13,393 bases of DNA from Candidatus Omnitrophota bacterium (lineage in GTDB: Bacteria > Omnitrophota > Gorgyraeia > Duberdicusellales > 4484-171): contig JAFGHG010000185.1 in the NCBI GenBank assembly GCA_016939345.1, positions 1-13,393 on the forward strand, written 5' to 3'. Each line of letters opens with the position of its first letter. Position 1 is the stretch's first letter. Positions 1 to 6,969 of the stretch are shown here, piece after piece. The translations under genes and the position numbers were made by a program. The notes under the pieces are model-generated. The model saw only the letters and a list, made by a program, of their open reading frames with translations, did no database searches and was not told the origin of the DNA.

Positions 1-696
1 AAAATAGTCTCTTTGCTGCGCTATGAGTCTTCCCTGCAGGAAAAAGGAGAGTTGACAAGCCTGGAGGATTATATAGCCCGGATGAAGCAGGAACAAAAAG
101 ATATATATTATCTTTCCGGAGAAAGCCGTCAGACCCTCCTTAATAACCCCAACCTTGAATATTTTTCTAAAAACGGTATAGAGGTCCTGCTTTTGATCGA
201 TCCGGTCGATATCTTCACCTTTCCTTCAATAGGAGAATACAAAGGAAAAACAATCAAATCAGCTGATAATGCCGATATTGATTTAAAGCCTGAAGAAAAA
301 ATAGAAAAACCTAAAGATGCCCTTTCCCAGGGTCTTATTTCTCTGTTTAAGGAGGCTTTAAAGGAAAAAGTGGCAGATGTTATTGTTTCCAAGAGGCTGG
401 TCAGCTCAGCAGCTACCCTTGTCGCTACCAAAGATTCGCCTGACGCCCAAATGGAAAAGATAATGAAGGCAATGGATAAAAACTTTACAGCCTCCAAGAA
501 AATAATGGAGATAAACACCGAACACCCTTTAATCAGAAACCTCTCTAAAATATATATGCAGGACTCTAATTCGCCTCTGCTTAAAACCTGCATACTGCAG
601 CTATACGAAGGTTCTTTGCTTATAGAGGGAAATCTAAGCTCGCCAGCAGACTTTATCAAGCGCATGTCTGATATTATGCAGGAAGCTACCAAATAA
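1..696 (+). CDS. htpG: HtpG (Hsp90) chaperone, C-terminal part
   Basis: This is the last 231 codons of the bacterial Hsp90, an ATP-dependent cytosolic chaperone that works as a dimer; the frame is open from base 1, so the ATPase domain lies upstream of the window. What is visible is the end of the middle domain and the C-terminal dimerisation domain. Family landmarks are SLEDYIARMKQEQKDIYYLSG early in the fragment, then GIEVLLLIDPVD, then KRLVSSAATLVATKD, and the late IMEINTEHPLIRNL block that matches the ILELNPxHPLV signature of HtpG. The reading frame ends normally at a TAA. The full family length is about 620-650 residues, so roughly a third is present. The next gene starts 14 bases downstream, which suggests cotranscription. 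The identification rests on conserved motifs and is secure. Confidence 0.95.
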   Translation, partial: KIVSLLRYESSLQEKGELTSLEDYIARMKQEQKDIYYLSGESRQTLLNNPNLEYFSKNGIEVLLLIDPVDIFTFPSIGEYKGKTIKSADNADIDLKPEEKIEKPKDALSQGLISLFKEALKEKVADVIVSKRLVSSAATLVATKDSPDAQMEKIMKAMDKNFTASKKIMEINTEHPLIRNLSKIYMQDSNSPLLKTCILQLYEGSLLIEGNLSSPADFIKRMSDIMQEATK

Positions 697-710
697 CAGC
701 AAAGGGATAA

Positions 711-1394
711 ATGATAAGAGCAGTTTCAATATTTTTTCTTGTCATAATTTTGGCTTTGTGCTATGCTCAGGTAGCAAGTCCAGAACAGGAAAAGATGAAT
801 AAAACCGACCAGATAAAGCTCCCCAAGCCTATTCTAAAAGGAAAGATTTCGCTGGAAGAAGCCATTTTAAACAGGCGCTCCATAAGAAGCTATAAACAAG
901 ACCAATTAAGCCTGGAACAGATAGGACAGCTCCTTTGGGCTGCTGGAGGCATAACAGCTGAATCAGGAGAAAGGCAATACCGCACAGCGCCTTCTGCCGG
1001 AGCAATTTACCCTATTCAGATATATGCTCTATACAAGAAGGGTTTATTTCATTACAATCCTTTTGAGCACAGTTTAGATATGGTCAAAGATGAAGACCTG
1101 CGCAGGGATTTAACTTCAGTTTGCGGCGGCCAGGGTTCTATTTCCCAGGCGCCATTTGTTATTATAATCTGCGGCGATTATTCTAAAGTCACATCCAGGT
1201 ACGGCCAGCGGGGTGTCCGCTATACTGACATTGAAACCGGCCATATTGCTGAAAATATCCATTTGCAGGCTGTAGCCCTGGGCCTTGGTTCTGTGCCCAT
1301 AGGCTCATATGATGATGGAAAAGTAAGAGAGATTCTAGGTTTAGGAGCCGGACTAGATCCTCTTTATATAATTCCGGCAGGCTATGCTAAATAA
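711..1394 (+). CDS. Secreted SagB-type nitroreductase/dehydrogenase family protein
   Basis: This 227-residue protein has an N-terminal hydrophobic signal (residues 5-19, possible cleavage after CYA at 17-19) followed by a complete nitroreductase-fold domain of the SagB/ThcOx subfamily. These enzymes bind FMN and carry out two-electron oxidation or reduction; SagB proper oxidises azolines in peptide natural products. Family motifs are NRRSIRSY (54-61), the phosphate-binding-type TAPSAGAIYPIQIY (92-105), GHIAENIHLQAVALGLGSVP (177-196) and the terminal LYIIPAGYAK. The start ATG is preceded by aaaggg. LALC before the cleavage region is not a good lipobox because the residue before Cys is Leu. No YcaO cyclodehydratase or precursor peptide is seen nearby, so the substrate is unknown and an azoline oxidase role is unlikely. 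It lies between htpG and the coiled-coil gene with gaps of 14 and 18 bases, probably in one transcript. Confidence 0.88.
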   Translation: MIRAVSIFFLVIILALCYAQVASPEQEKMNKTDQIKLPKPILKGKISLEEAILNRRSIRSYKQDQLSLEQIGQLLWAAGGITAESGERQYRTAPSAGAIYPIQIYALYKKGLFHYNPFEHSLDMVKDEDLRRDLTSVCGGQGSISQAPFVIIICGDYSKVTSRYGQRGVRYTDIETGHIAENIHLQAVALGLGSVPIGSYDDGKVREILGLGAGLDPLYIIPAGYAK

Positions 1395-1412
1395 TTATCA
1401 GGGGAAAAGACC

Positions 1413-4400
1413 ATGAAGACAAAAAAATATTTTTTAAAATTTATTTCAGTTTTATTTGTTACAGGGAGTTTATTTTTATTCATATCTTTTAGCTCTCAAT
1501 CCCAAAACATTAGCTCCCAGGAAGATACTGATATTTTTAAAAACAAAGACGAAAATATAACGCCCCTTGAGTATGAAATATTGATGTTTGAGAAAAGGAC
1601 TAACAAGCTCATTGATGGCATAGAACATCTGCTTAAAAAAATGGAGACAGTCAATTCAGAGAACATAGATTTTTCCAATAAGCTGAGCGAAAAAGATAAC
1701 TATATAGAAGATATGGAAGGAAGGCTTTTTAAAAACAAAGATACCTTTGATGAAGCTAAGGGTGAATTAAGCGGCTACCGGGACCAGATAGATAACCTAA
1801 AGTCTTCTTTAAAGGTCAGCGAGGAAAAGACAAGGGGGCTTCTTGACGAATTAGAAAGTAAAAACAGACAGTTAGCTTCAAACATGCCCCCAGGCTCAGA
1901 AAATTATAAAGATGCCCAGATAATAGCCTTGAATAAAGATAATGAAAATTACCGCAAAAAAGCAGCCCAGTATCTGGCAACAATCAGAGAGCTTCAGACC
2001 GAGCTGGCGGTAAAAGAAAGAGAACATCAGAAACTTCAAGATAAATCACAAGTTTATGATAAGCGTCTGGATGAGAGGGCTGAAGAAAAAGTCGACCTTC
2101 TGGCTAAAAAGACTAACCAGATAATAACCCTGGAAGAGAAGATAGCTAAACTCGAAAGCAATCTAGAAAGCAAGCAAGAGCAGATAAACACCATGGAAAA
2201 GAAATTACAGGCAAAAGAAACAGCCGCAGGAATTAAAAGCGAAGAAGCAGAAACTCAGGCTCAGGGGCAAGCGCTTGCCAGCAGGCAGGAACAAATCAAC
2301 GACCTTTTAGTCGAAAGCAAGATAACAATCGATAAATTGAAAGCCGATTTAAAAGCAAAAGAAAAAGAGCTGGCTGAGGCAGCAAATAAATTAGCTTATT
2401 TCGAAAGGTCCGAATCTAAGAGCGAAACCGCAAAAGACAGGCTTATAAAAGAGAGAGAGGAGGCTTTGCAATTTTCTAAGATCAAGCGCGATGAACTTCA
2501 GACTCAGATAGATGAATATAAGGAAATAATCGAAAAGTATAAGCAGGAAATAAAGGATAAGGAAGCAGAAAATAAATCATTGACCAGTGAAAACCAGTCT
2601 CTTTTAGCCAAAAAAAACGATTTGTTGCGGGCAAAAGAAATAGACATCCAGGAGATGGCAAAAAAAACCCAGGATAACCTTAAGCTTATTGACGAGCAAA
2701 AGCTTTCTATAAAATCCTTAGAGCAGGCAGTCAAAGAAAAAGACAAGGAGCTTGCTCAAGTAAAGAAAGATATCAATTCTCAGTTAAAGAACGCCGAAAC
2801 ATCAGTTGAGAAGAAAGACGAGCTTCTTGAATATAAGATAATGGAGCTTAAAAACTTAAGAGCTACGCTGGAAGAGCTTAACAAACTGGTAGCCAAAAAG
2901 ATGACAGCTATCGAAGAGTTAGAGTCTGCTGTAAAGCTTAAGGATAAAGAGATAGCCTCATTAAAAGATGTCCTGGATTCTAAAGACAAAACAACCTCAG
3001 ATTCGATAGCCAAAAAAGACCAGCTTCTGGCAGATAAAGACAATGAGTTGACTTCTTTGCGCAATAAACTCACGGAACTTAATATTTTGGTGGCTAAGCA
3101 ATCAGATGCTATAAGCGCCTTAGAGTCTGACATAAAGAATAAAGATAAAGAATTGGCTTCTAAGGATAAGGATTTAAACACTAAACAAACATCTTTAAGC
3201 AGCTTGCTGAGCCATAAAGATGAATTGCTTGAAGCAAGCCGAAATGAGATAAAATCGCTTAAAGAGAACCAATCCCTGCTTGATAAGGATATTGTCAAGC
3301 ATCTTGGCACCATCAAAGAATTAAAAGCAGAATTAGAAAACAGGGATAAAAGCATAGCCTTGTTGCAGACACAAATTGATTCTAAGCTCGACATTCATTC
3401 TGATTTATCTGAAAAATTAAAAAACCTGGATAAGCAGATAGCCAGTTTAAAAGATGAGAACGCCAAAACCCTTCAAGAGAATAAACAGCTTAAAGAGCTT
3501 TCCAGCCAGCAGAAAAAACTTGTAAGCGAAAACGCTAATCAGTTAAGTGATAAAGACAAGATGATAGCTGAGCTGAAGGAAAAGATATCAGCCCGGGAGA
3601 AAGAACTTTTAAGCGAAACCACGCAAAGATTAAACGCTAAAGACAAGATAATCGCTGAGCTGAAAGATATGATATCGGCTCAGGAAAAGGATCTTACAAG
3701 CGATAGCGCGGCAAAATTAAAGGCTAAGGATGAGGCCATTTCTGATTTAAAAAACAGACTTTCAGACCAGGAAAAAAATATCGTAAAAGAATTTAACTCT
3801 AGATTAGAGGATAAGGAGAAGCTGATTGCCAGGTTGCAAGAACAATTATCCAGTGAAAAAGATAAGTATTTAAGCAGGAACAAGGATTTAGCTTCCGCCG
3901 GCAATGAAAAAGACACATTGATTTCTGAGAGAGACAAGCAAATAAATGACCTGCGGCTTCAGCTTCAGGAAGTAAAAAACTACAACCGGCAGCTAAATAA
4001 CGAGTTAAAGAGCCAGAGAAGTAAGTTTATCGCCGATAAAAAAGAGATGATAACAGCAAGTCCCAGGAATGCCGGAGCGCTGAAAGATCTAAAGGAGTAT
4101 TTAGACAGTGCTTTTTCAAAGGAAGCTTCGAAATTAAAGACAACAGTTGATATTGAAAATGAAAAAGTAACTGTCAGCGTCCTTACAGATGATTTGTTTG
4201 ATTCAGGAAGCAATGAGCTTAAAGATTCAAGTAAGCCCCTGATGGAGAAGTTAGCCAGGGTGTTTAAGAGTAAAGCCGGCGGTTACAGTCTGATAATCGA
4301 AGGCCATACTGACAGCGAGCCCATAAGACATTCCCACTGGAAATCAAACTGGGAGCTTTCTTCAGCCCGGGCTTTGTCGGTACTTCATTTTTTTATTAAT

Positions 4401-4568
4401 GAATGCAGTTTTGACCCCAGCCGGATTTCTTTCGGAGGTTACGGAGAACAGAGGCCTATTGCTTCTAACAATACCAGGCTGGGCCGTCAGAAAAACAGAA
4501 GAGTTGATATAACCCTTGTGCCTGAAGAGATAACTAGGGTTAAAAAAAATATTAAAATAAAGGATTAA
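1413..4568 (+). CDS. Giant periplasmic coiled-coil protein with C-terminal OmpA/MotB-like domain
   Basis: This 1051-residue protein begins with KK-rich MKTKKYFLKF and a hydrophobic segment (about 10-26), giving a signal peptide or single membrane anchor. Residues about 50-880 are almost uninterrupted heptad-like, Lys/Glu/Leu-rich coiled coil. Residues about 912-1035 form an OmpA-family peptidoglycan-binding domain: IIEGHTDSEPI (961-971, MotB-like), WELSSARALSVLHFF, ISFGGYGEQRPIASN and NRRVDI (1028-1033), with D967 and R1029/R1030 at the usual diaminopimelate-binding positions. The expected role is a long periplasmic tether between the inner membrane (or the periplasm) and the cell wall, but the partner is unknown. 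It contains two sets of tandem repeats, listed separately. The start ATG has aggggaaaag upstream. MotB stator function is unlikely: there is no MotA next to it, and the coil is far longer than in MotB. Confidence 0.85.
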   Translation: MKTKKYFLKFISVLFVTGSLFLFISFSSQSQNISSQEDTDIFKNKDENITPLEYEILMFEKRTNKLIDGIEHLLKKMETVNSENIDFSNKLSEKDNYIEDMEGRLFKNKDTFDEAKGELSGYRDQIDNLKSSLKVSEEKTRGLLDELESKNRQLASNMPPGSENYKDAQIIALNKDNENYRKKAAQYLATIRELQTELAVKEREHQKLQDKSQVYDKRLDERAEEKVDLLAKKTNQIITLEEKIAKLESNLESKQEQINTMEKKLQAKETAAGIKSEEAETQAQGQALASRQEQINDLLVESKITIDKLKADLKAKEKELAEAANKLAYFERSESKSETAKDRLIKEREEALQFSKIKRDELQTQIDEYKEIIEKYKQEIKDKEAENKSLTSENQSLLAKKNDLLRAKEIDIQEMAKKTQDNLKLIDEQKLSIKSLEQAVKEKDKELAQVKKDINSQLKNAETSVEKKDELLEYKIMELKNLRATLEELNKLVAKKMTAIEELESAVKLKDKEIASLKDVLDSKDKTTSDSIAKKDQLLADKDNELTSLRNKLTELNILVAKQSDAISALESDIKNKDKELASKDKDLNTKQTSLSSLLSHKDELLEASRNEIKSLKENQSLLDKDIVKHLGTIKELKAELENRDKSIALLQTQIDSKLDIHSDLSEKLKNLDKQIASLKDENAKTLQENKQLKELSSQQKKLVSENANQLSDKDKMIAELKEKISAREKELLSETTQRLNAKDKIIAELKDMISAQEKDLTSDSAAKLKAKDEAISDLKNRLSDQEKNIVKEFNSRLEDKEKLIARLQEQLSSEKDKYLSRNKDLASAGNEKDTLISERDKQINDLRLQLQEVKNYNRQLNNELKSQRSKFIADKKEMITASPRNAGALKDLKEYLDSAFSKEASKLKTTVDIENEKVTVSVLTDDLFDSGSNELKDSSKPLMEKLARVFKSKAGGYSLIIEGHTDSEPIRHSHWKSNWELSSARALSVLHFFINECSFDPSRISFGGYGEQRPIASNNTRLGRQKNRRVDITLVPEEITRVKKNIKIKD
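2610..3413 (+). repeat. Four tandem 67-residue repeats within the coiled coil
   Basis: Residues 400-466, 467-533, 534-600 and 601-667 of the coiled-coil protein line up without gaps. The units open with KKNDLLRAK, KKDELLEYK, KKDQLLADK and HKDELLEAS, and share a mid-unit block such as SLEQAVKEKDKEL / ELESAVKLKDKEI / ALESDIKNKDKEL / ELKAELENRDKSI at the same offset. All four units are exactly 67 residues (201 bases). This suggests growth by unit duplication and a selected length. The DNA has diverged more than the protein, so the duplications are not recent. Confidence 0.75.
3537..3884 (+). repeat. Four tandem 29-residue repeats within the coiled coil
   Basis: Residues 709-737, 738-766, 767-795 and 796-824 form gap-free units of 29 residues. 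Their cores are KDKMIAELKEKIS, KDKIIAELKDMIS, KDEAISDLKNRLS and KEKLIARLQEQLS, each followed by an acidic/basic EKEL-like stretch. Twenty-nine is four heptads plus one, so each unit should carry one skip residue that locally relaxes supercoiling. The repeat type differs from the 67-residue units upstream. Confidence 0.8.
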
Positions 4569-4586
4569 TATTCGAATAGTCTGCCT

Positions 4587-4964
4587 ATGTTCTGTTCCAA
4601 GTGCGGTAAGGAAAATTCCGATGAAAACTTAAACTGTTCTCAATGCAGTAACAGATTAAAGCCTGAAGAGCCCCAAGTAAAGGCACAGGTAGAACCAGCC
4701 TTTGGTAACCTTATTCCTTATAAAAACTCTTACGGCCTCACTGCCTATTATCTGGCAATATTTTCGGTTATACCCTGTTTAGGCCTTATCTTAGGCATTC
4801 CGGCTTTTTTTTTCGGGCTCAAAGGTTTTGCAGTATATAAGCAGAATCCCGAGGTCAAAGGAAAAGTTCATTCGCTTGTAGGTATATTGCTGGGCGGCTT
4901 ATGCGGCTTAGTCAATCTAATTGCTTTTATCGTGGCCATTATAAATATGGCAATTAAGAGTTGA
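4587..4964 (+). CDS. Zinc-ribbon DUF4190-type membrane protein
   Basis: This 125-residue protein starts with a zinc ribbon: C3-x2-C6 and C17-x2-C20 (MFCSKCGKEN...CSQC). A linker of about 25 residues is followed by a DUF4190-like membrane region (about 50-123) with two hydrophobic helices, LAIFSVIPCLGLILGIPAFF and VGILLGGLCGLVNLIAFIVA, separated by a polar GLKGFAVYKQNPEVKGK loop. The function of DUF4190 proteins is not established; the ribbon most likely faces the cytosol. The ATG lies 18 bases after the coiled-coil gene, with no convincing ribosome binding site upstream, so translation may be coupled or inefficient. The ribbon has the same cysteine spacing as the next gene, so the two share an N-terminal module joined to different membrane domains. 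Confidence 0.75.
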   Translation: MFCSKCGKENSDENLNCSQCSNRLKPEEPQVKAQVEPAFGNLIPYKNSYGLTAYYLAIFSVIPCLGLILGIPAFFFGLKGFAVYKQNPEVKGKVHSLVGILLGGLCGLVNLIAFIVAIINMAIKS

Positions 4965-4973
4965 GAGGAGGTG
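4965..4973 (+). promoter_or_regulatory. Strong Shine-Dalgarno fixing a GTG start
   Basis: GAGGAGGTG begins immediately after the TGA stop of the preceding gene (4962-4964) and sits 7 bases (measured from AGGAGG) before GTG 4979. It decides the start of the CD225 gene: the in-frame TTG at 4961 would lie upstream of this site and would add an unlikely MRGGAP before the Met-Phe-Cys ribbon start that the upstream paralogous module also has. Confidence 0.85.
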
Positions 4974-4978
4974 CGCCT

Positions 4979-5338
4979 GTGTTTTGTCCTAAGTGCGGAA
5001 GCGAACAAGAAGACCTGGTCTTAAAGTGCAAAAAGTGCGGAGAAAACCTGGAGAATTATTCCCAATCTGGCGAACCCAAAGAAGTAAAGATCAGTAATTA
5101 TCTTGTCCAGTCGATCCTTGTTACTCTTTGCTGCTGTATCCCTTTAGGTATTCCGGCCATAGTCTATGCAGCTCAGGTTAATTCTAAAGTTCAAGCTGGT
5201 GACGTTTACGGAGCATTAGATTCCTCCAAAAAGGCCAAAATGTGGTGCTGGATAGCTTTTGGATGCGGGCTGACAGCAAACGCGGTTTACCTTATATTTA
5301 CAATCCTTGCCGCAGTAGCCGGATCATCAGGAATGTGA
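4979..5338 (+). CDS. Zinc-ribbon CD225/dispanin (IFITM-like) membrane protein
   Basis: This 119-residue protein, read from GTG 4979, has a zinc ribbon (C3, C6, C17, C20) and then a CD225/dispanin domain at about 38-112. The family signature is clear: NYLVQSILVTLCCCIPLGIPAIVYAAQVNSK (40-70), the GDVYGALDSSKKAKMWCWIAFG stretch (74-95) and a second membrane helix (about 98-114). In eukaryotes the family includes the interferon-induced IFITM proteins, which alter membrane properties; bacterial members are widespread and mostly uncharacterised, so no function is assigned. The three-cysteine run CCC (51-53) is typical of the family. The TGA stop overlaps the ATG of the next gene (TGATG), implying translational coupling. 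Together with its neighbours it forms a run of three small membrane proteins. Confidence 0.88.
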   Translation: MFCPKCGSEQEDLVLKCKKCGENLENYSQSGEPKEVKISNYLVQSILVTLCCCIPLGIPAIVYAAQVNSKVQAGDVYGALDSSKKAKMWCWIAFGCGLTANAVYLIFTILAAVAGSSGM

Positions 5339-5739
5339 TGCTTATATTAAAAAATTATTTTTGGCCTTTGGCAGTTACCTTTGCTATCGTTTCTGCGCTT
5401 TTTTTTATATATTCCAGCGAGCCGGCCCAGACCAGGTTTGTTCCACCCTGCCTTTTTCATGAACTTACCGGCTACAACTGTCCGGGATGCGGGGGGTTCC
5501 GGTCCTTGCATGCCTTATTAAAAGGAGATATTATACAAGCCGTGCGGTTTAACCCCCTGCTTATATCTTTACTCCCCTTTTTTGTAACCGTCTATATAAA
5601 ATACATGCATTCTGCAGCAAAAAAACAAGGTTTTTACCTTTCTTCAATAAGGCCGGCAATAGTCTGGCTTTTAGTGGCGACAATTTTTAGTTTTTGGATT
5701 TTTAGAAATACCCCTTTGTATCCCGACACTTTGCTTTAA
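5338..5739 (+). CDS. DUF2752 membrane protein
   Basis: This 133-residue protein carries the DUF2752 signature PPCLFHELTGYNCPGCGGFR (36-55), with the CPxCGGxR motif centred on C48 and C51, followed by SLHALLKGDIIQAVRFNPLL. Hydrophobic helices are at about 8-25, 72-86 and 113-128. The biochemical role of the family is unknown; the conserved cysteines could bind metal or react with thiols. I chose ATG 5338 because it overlaps the TGA of the CD225 gene in a TGATG arrangement and gives a sensible MLILKNYFW membrane-proximal start. The open frame extends upstream to 5242, but that part is the CD225 gene read in another frame. The next gene begins 5 bases after the stop. Confidence 0.82.
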   Translation: MLILKNYFWPLAVTFAIVSALFFIYSSEPAQTRFVPPCLFHELTGYNCPGCGGFRSLHALLKGDIIQAVRFNPLLISLLPFFVTVYIKYMHSAAKKQGFYLSSIRPAIVWLLVATIFSFWIFRNTPLYPDTLL

Positions 5740-5744
5740 ATATT

Positions 5745-6869
5745 ATGGCCAAAGATAAGTATGAAACCATAAGCAAGCTTTTATCAGTTTTATTCTTTGT
5801 TTACCTTTTTTTAGTAAGCATAGGACTGATGGGAGAAGCCTTTAAAGGTTTTGGCAAGAATTTTGCCGAGAATCTTATCCAGACTACCTCTAACCCTTTC
5901 ATCGGCCTTTTTATAGGCATACTTGCCACCAGCCTGGTCCAGAGTTCATCGACTACAACCTCCGTAGTCATAGGAATTGTAGGTTCAGGCGCAATGACCA
6001 TAAATAACGCAATCCCTATAATAATGGGAGCTAACATCGGGACAACCGTAACCAATACCCTTGTTTCTCTAGGCCATATCGGGCGTCGTGAAGAGTTCAA
6101 AAGAGCAATCACAGGCGGAACTGTGCATGATTTTTTTAATTTGATGTGTGTAATAATTATATTTCCTCTTGAGTGCCTTTTTGGGGTCTTGAGCCGTTCT
6201 GCAACTTTAATGACTAAAGTTTTTTCTAATGTCGGAGGAATAACCTTTACCAGTCCAATCAAGATAGCTACAAAACCGGCTATACATTTTATCGATGAAA
6301 TAATAAAAAAATTATCCCTTTATTCGAATACGCATTACATAATCATTTTGATAATCTCCTTTTTATTTTTATTCCTTTCTCTCTATTTTATAGTCAAACT
6401 TATGCGGTCGGTTGTGGCTAAGCGGGCTGAAATAGTCTTGAACAACGTTTTAGGAAAGCATGGCGTGGTTGCAATTTTTGTCTCCCTTTTCTTTACTGCC
6501 ATAGTCCAAAGCAGCTCTATAACCATTGCTTTGATGATACCGTTGGTCGCTTCGGGGATATTGACTGTTGAAACCATGTTCCCTTTGATAATGGGAGCGA
6601 ATATCGGAACTACTACAACAGCAATACTTGCTTCTTTTGCCACCGGGAACATCTCAGCTATAACCGTAGCTTTTGTCCACTTTCTTTTCAATACAATAGG
6701 TGTGTGTTTCGTCTATCCGATAAAAACCTTAAGGAAAATACCTACATCGTTAGCCAGGGGCCTTGGTAATCTAGCTTTTAGAAAAAGGCGTTATGTTATA
6801 ATCTATGTTTTTACTTTATTTTTTATTATTCCCGGTATATTGATTGCTATATCCAAGTGGATGAAATAG
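5745..6869 (+). CDS. Na+/phosphate cotransporter family protein (NptA/PF02690 type)
   Basis: This 374-residue inner-membrane protein is built from the inverted-repeat Na_Pi_cotrans unit found twice. The first copy has QSSSTTTSVVIGIVG (66-80) and IPIIMGANIGTTVTN (90-104); the second has QSSSITIALMIPLVAS (255-270) and FPLIMGANIGTTTTA (279-293). The QSSS and GANIGTT motifs form the sodium/phosphate site in this family. Many bacterial homologues have a PhoU-like domain fused at the C terminus; here the protein ends after the last membrane helix (about 349-369), and a PhoU-like protein follows as a separate gene. The likely role is sodium-coupled phosphate transport, though the direction (uptake or export) cannot be told from sequence. 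The ATG is 5 bases after the DUF2752 stop, without a good Shine-Dalgarno site. Confidence 0.9.
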   Translation: MAKDKYETISKLLSVLFFVYLFLVSIGLMGEAFKGFGKNFAENLIQTTSNPFIGLFIGILATSLVQSSSTTTSVVIGIVGSGAMTINNAIPIIMGANIGTTVTNTLVSLGHIGRREEFKRAITGGTVHDFFNLMCVIIIFPLECLFGVLSRSATLMTKVFSNVGGITFTSPIKIATKPAIHFIDEIIKKLSLYSNTHYIIILIISFLFLFLSLYFIVKLMRSVVAKRAEIVLNNVLGKHGVVAIFVSLFFTAIVQSSSITIALMIPLVASGILTVETMFPLIMGANIGTTTTAILASFATGNISAITVAFVHFLFNTIGVCFVYPIKTLRKIPTSLARGLGNLAFRKRRYVIIYVFTLFFIIPGILIAISKWMK

Positions 6870-6891
6870 AGTAAAATAGATAAATTAATTT

Positions 6892-6952
6892 GCCCCGTAA
6901 ATAACTCGCATGTGGCTAGTTCTACGGGGCTGAATTCTCCGCCTTCGGCGGA
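6892..6952. repeat. Double palindrome between transporter and PhoU genes
   Basis: Two inverted repeats lie in tandem in the 100-base gap. The first pairs gccccgta (6892-6899) with tacggggc (6923-6930), and inside it aact (6903-6906) can pair with agtt (6918-6921). The second is tccgcc-ttc-ggcgga (6938-6952), with a 3-base loop. Neither is followed by a T-run, so they are not standard intrinsic terminators. The second ends only a few bases before the gaggagg ribosome site (6958-6964) of the PhoU gene. The form resembles dispersed palindromic elements of the REP kind, or an mRNA processing or attenuation structure. Confidence 0.6.
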
Positions 6953-6969
6953 TCATTGAGGAGGCGATT

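Noticed and set aside
711..1394. Azoline-oxidising SagB of a thiazole/oxazole peptide cluster
   Set aside because: No YcaO cyclodehydratase, precursor peptide or transporter is in the window, and the protein is exported.
2780..3394. Long open frames on the - strand across the coiled-coil gene
   Set aside because: The frames are rich in Ser/Leu/Phe, which is the expected complement of Lys/Glu/Leu-rich coiled-coil codons; no ribosome site or known domain is seen. They are shadows of the + strand gene.
2610..3413. CRISPR or DNA-level direct repeats
   Set aside because: The periodicity is at protein level with diverged DNA, in frame and without spacers, so it is a coiled-coil repeat.
1413..4568. 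MotB flagellar stator or SMC/kinesin-like ATPase
   Set aside because: The OmpA part is MotB-like, but there is no MotA, and no Walker motifs are found in the coil; a tether protein is the better description.
5242..5337. Upstream extension of the DUF2752 protein
   Set aside because: This region is the CD225 gene in another frame; the TGATG overlap and the membrane-type N terminus support ATG 5338.
6892..6930. Intrinsic terminator after the Na+/phosphate transporter
   Set aside because: The stem is good but the loop is long (23 bases) and the sequence after it is tgaattctcc with no T-run; kept only as a palindromic element.
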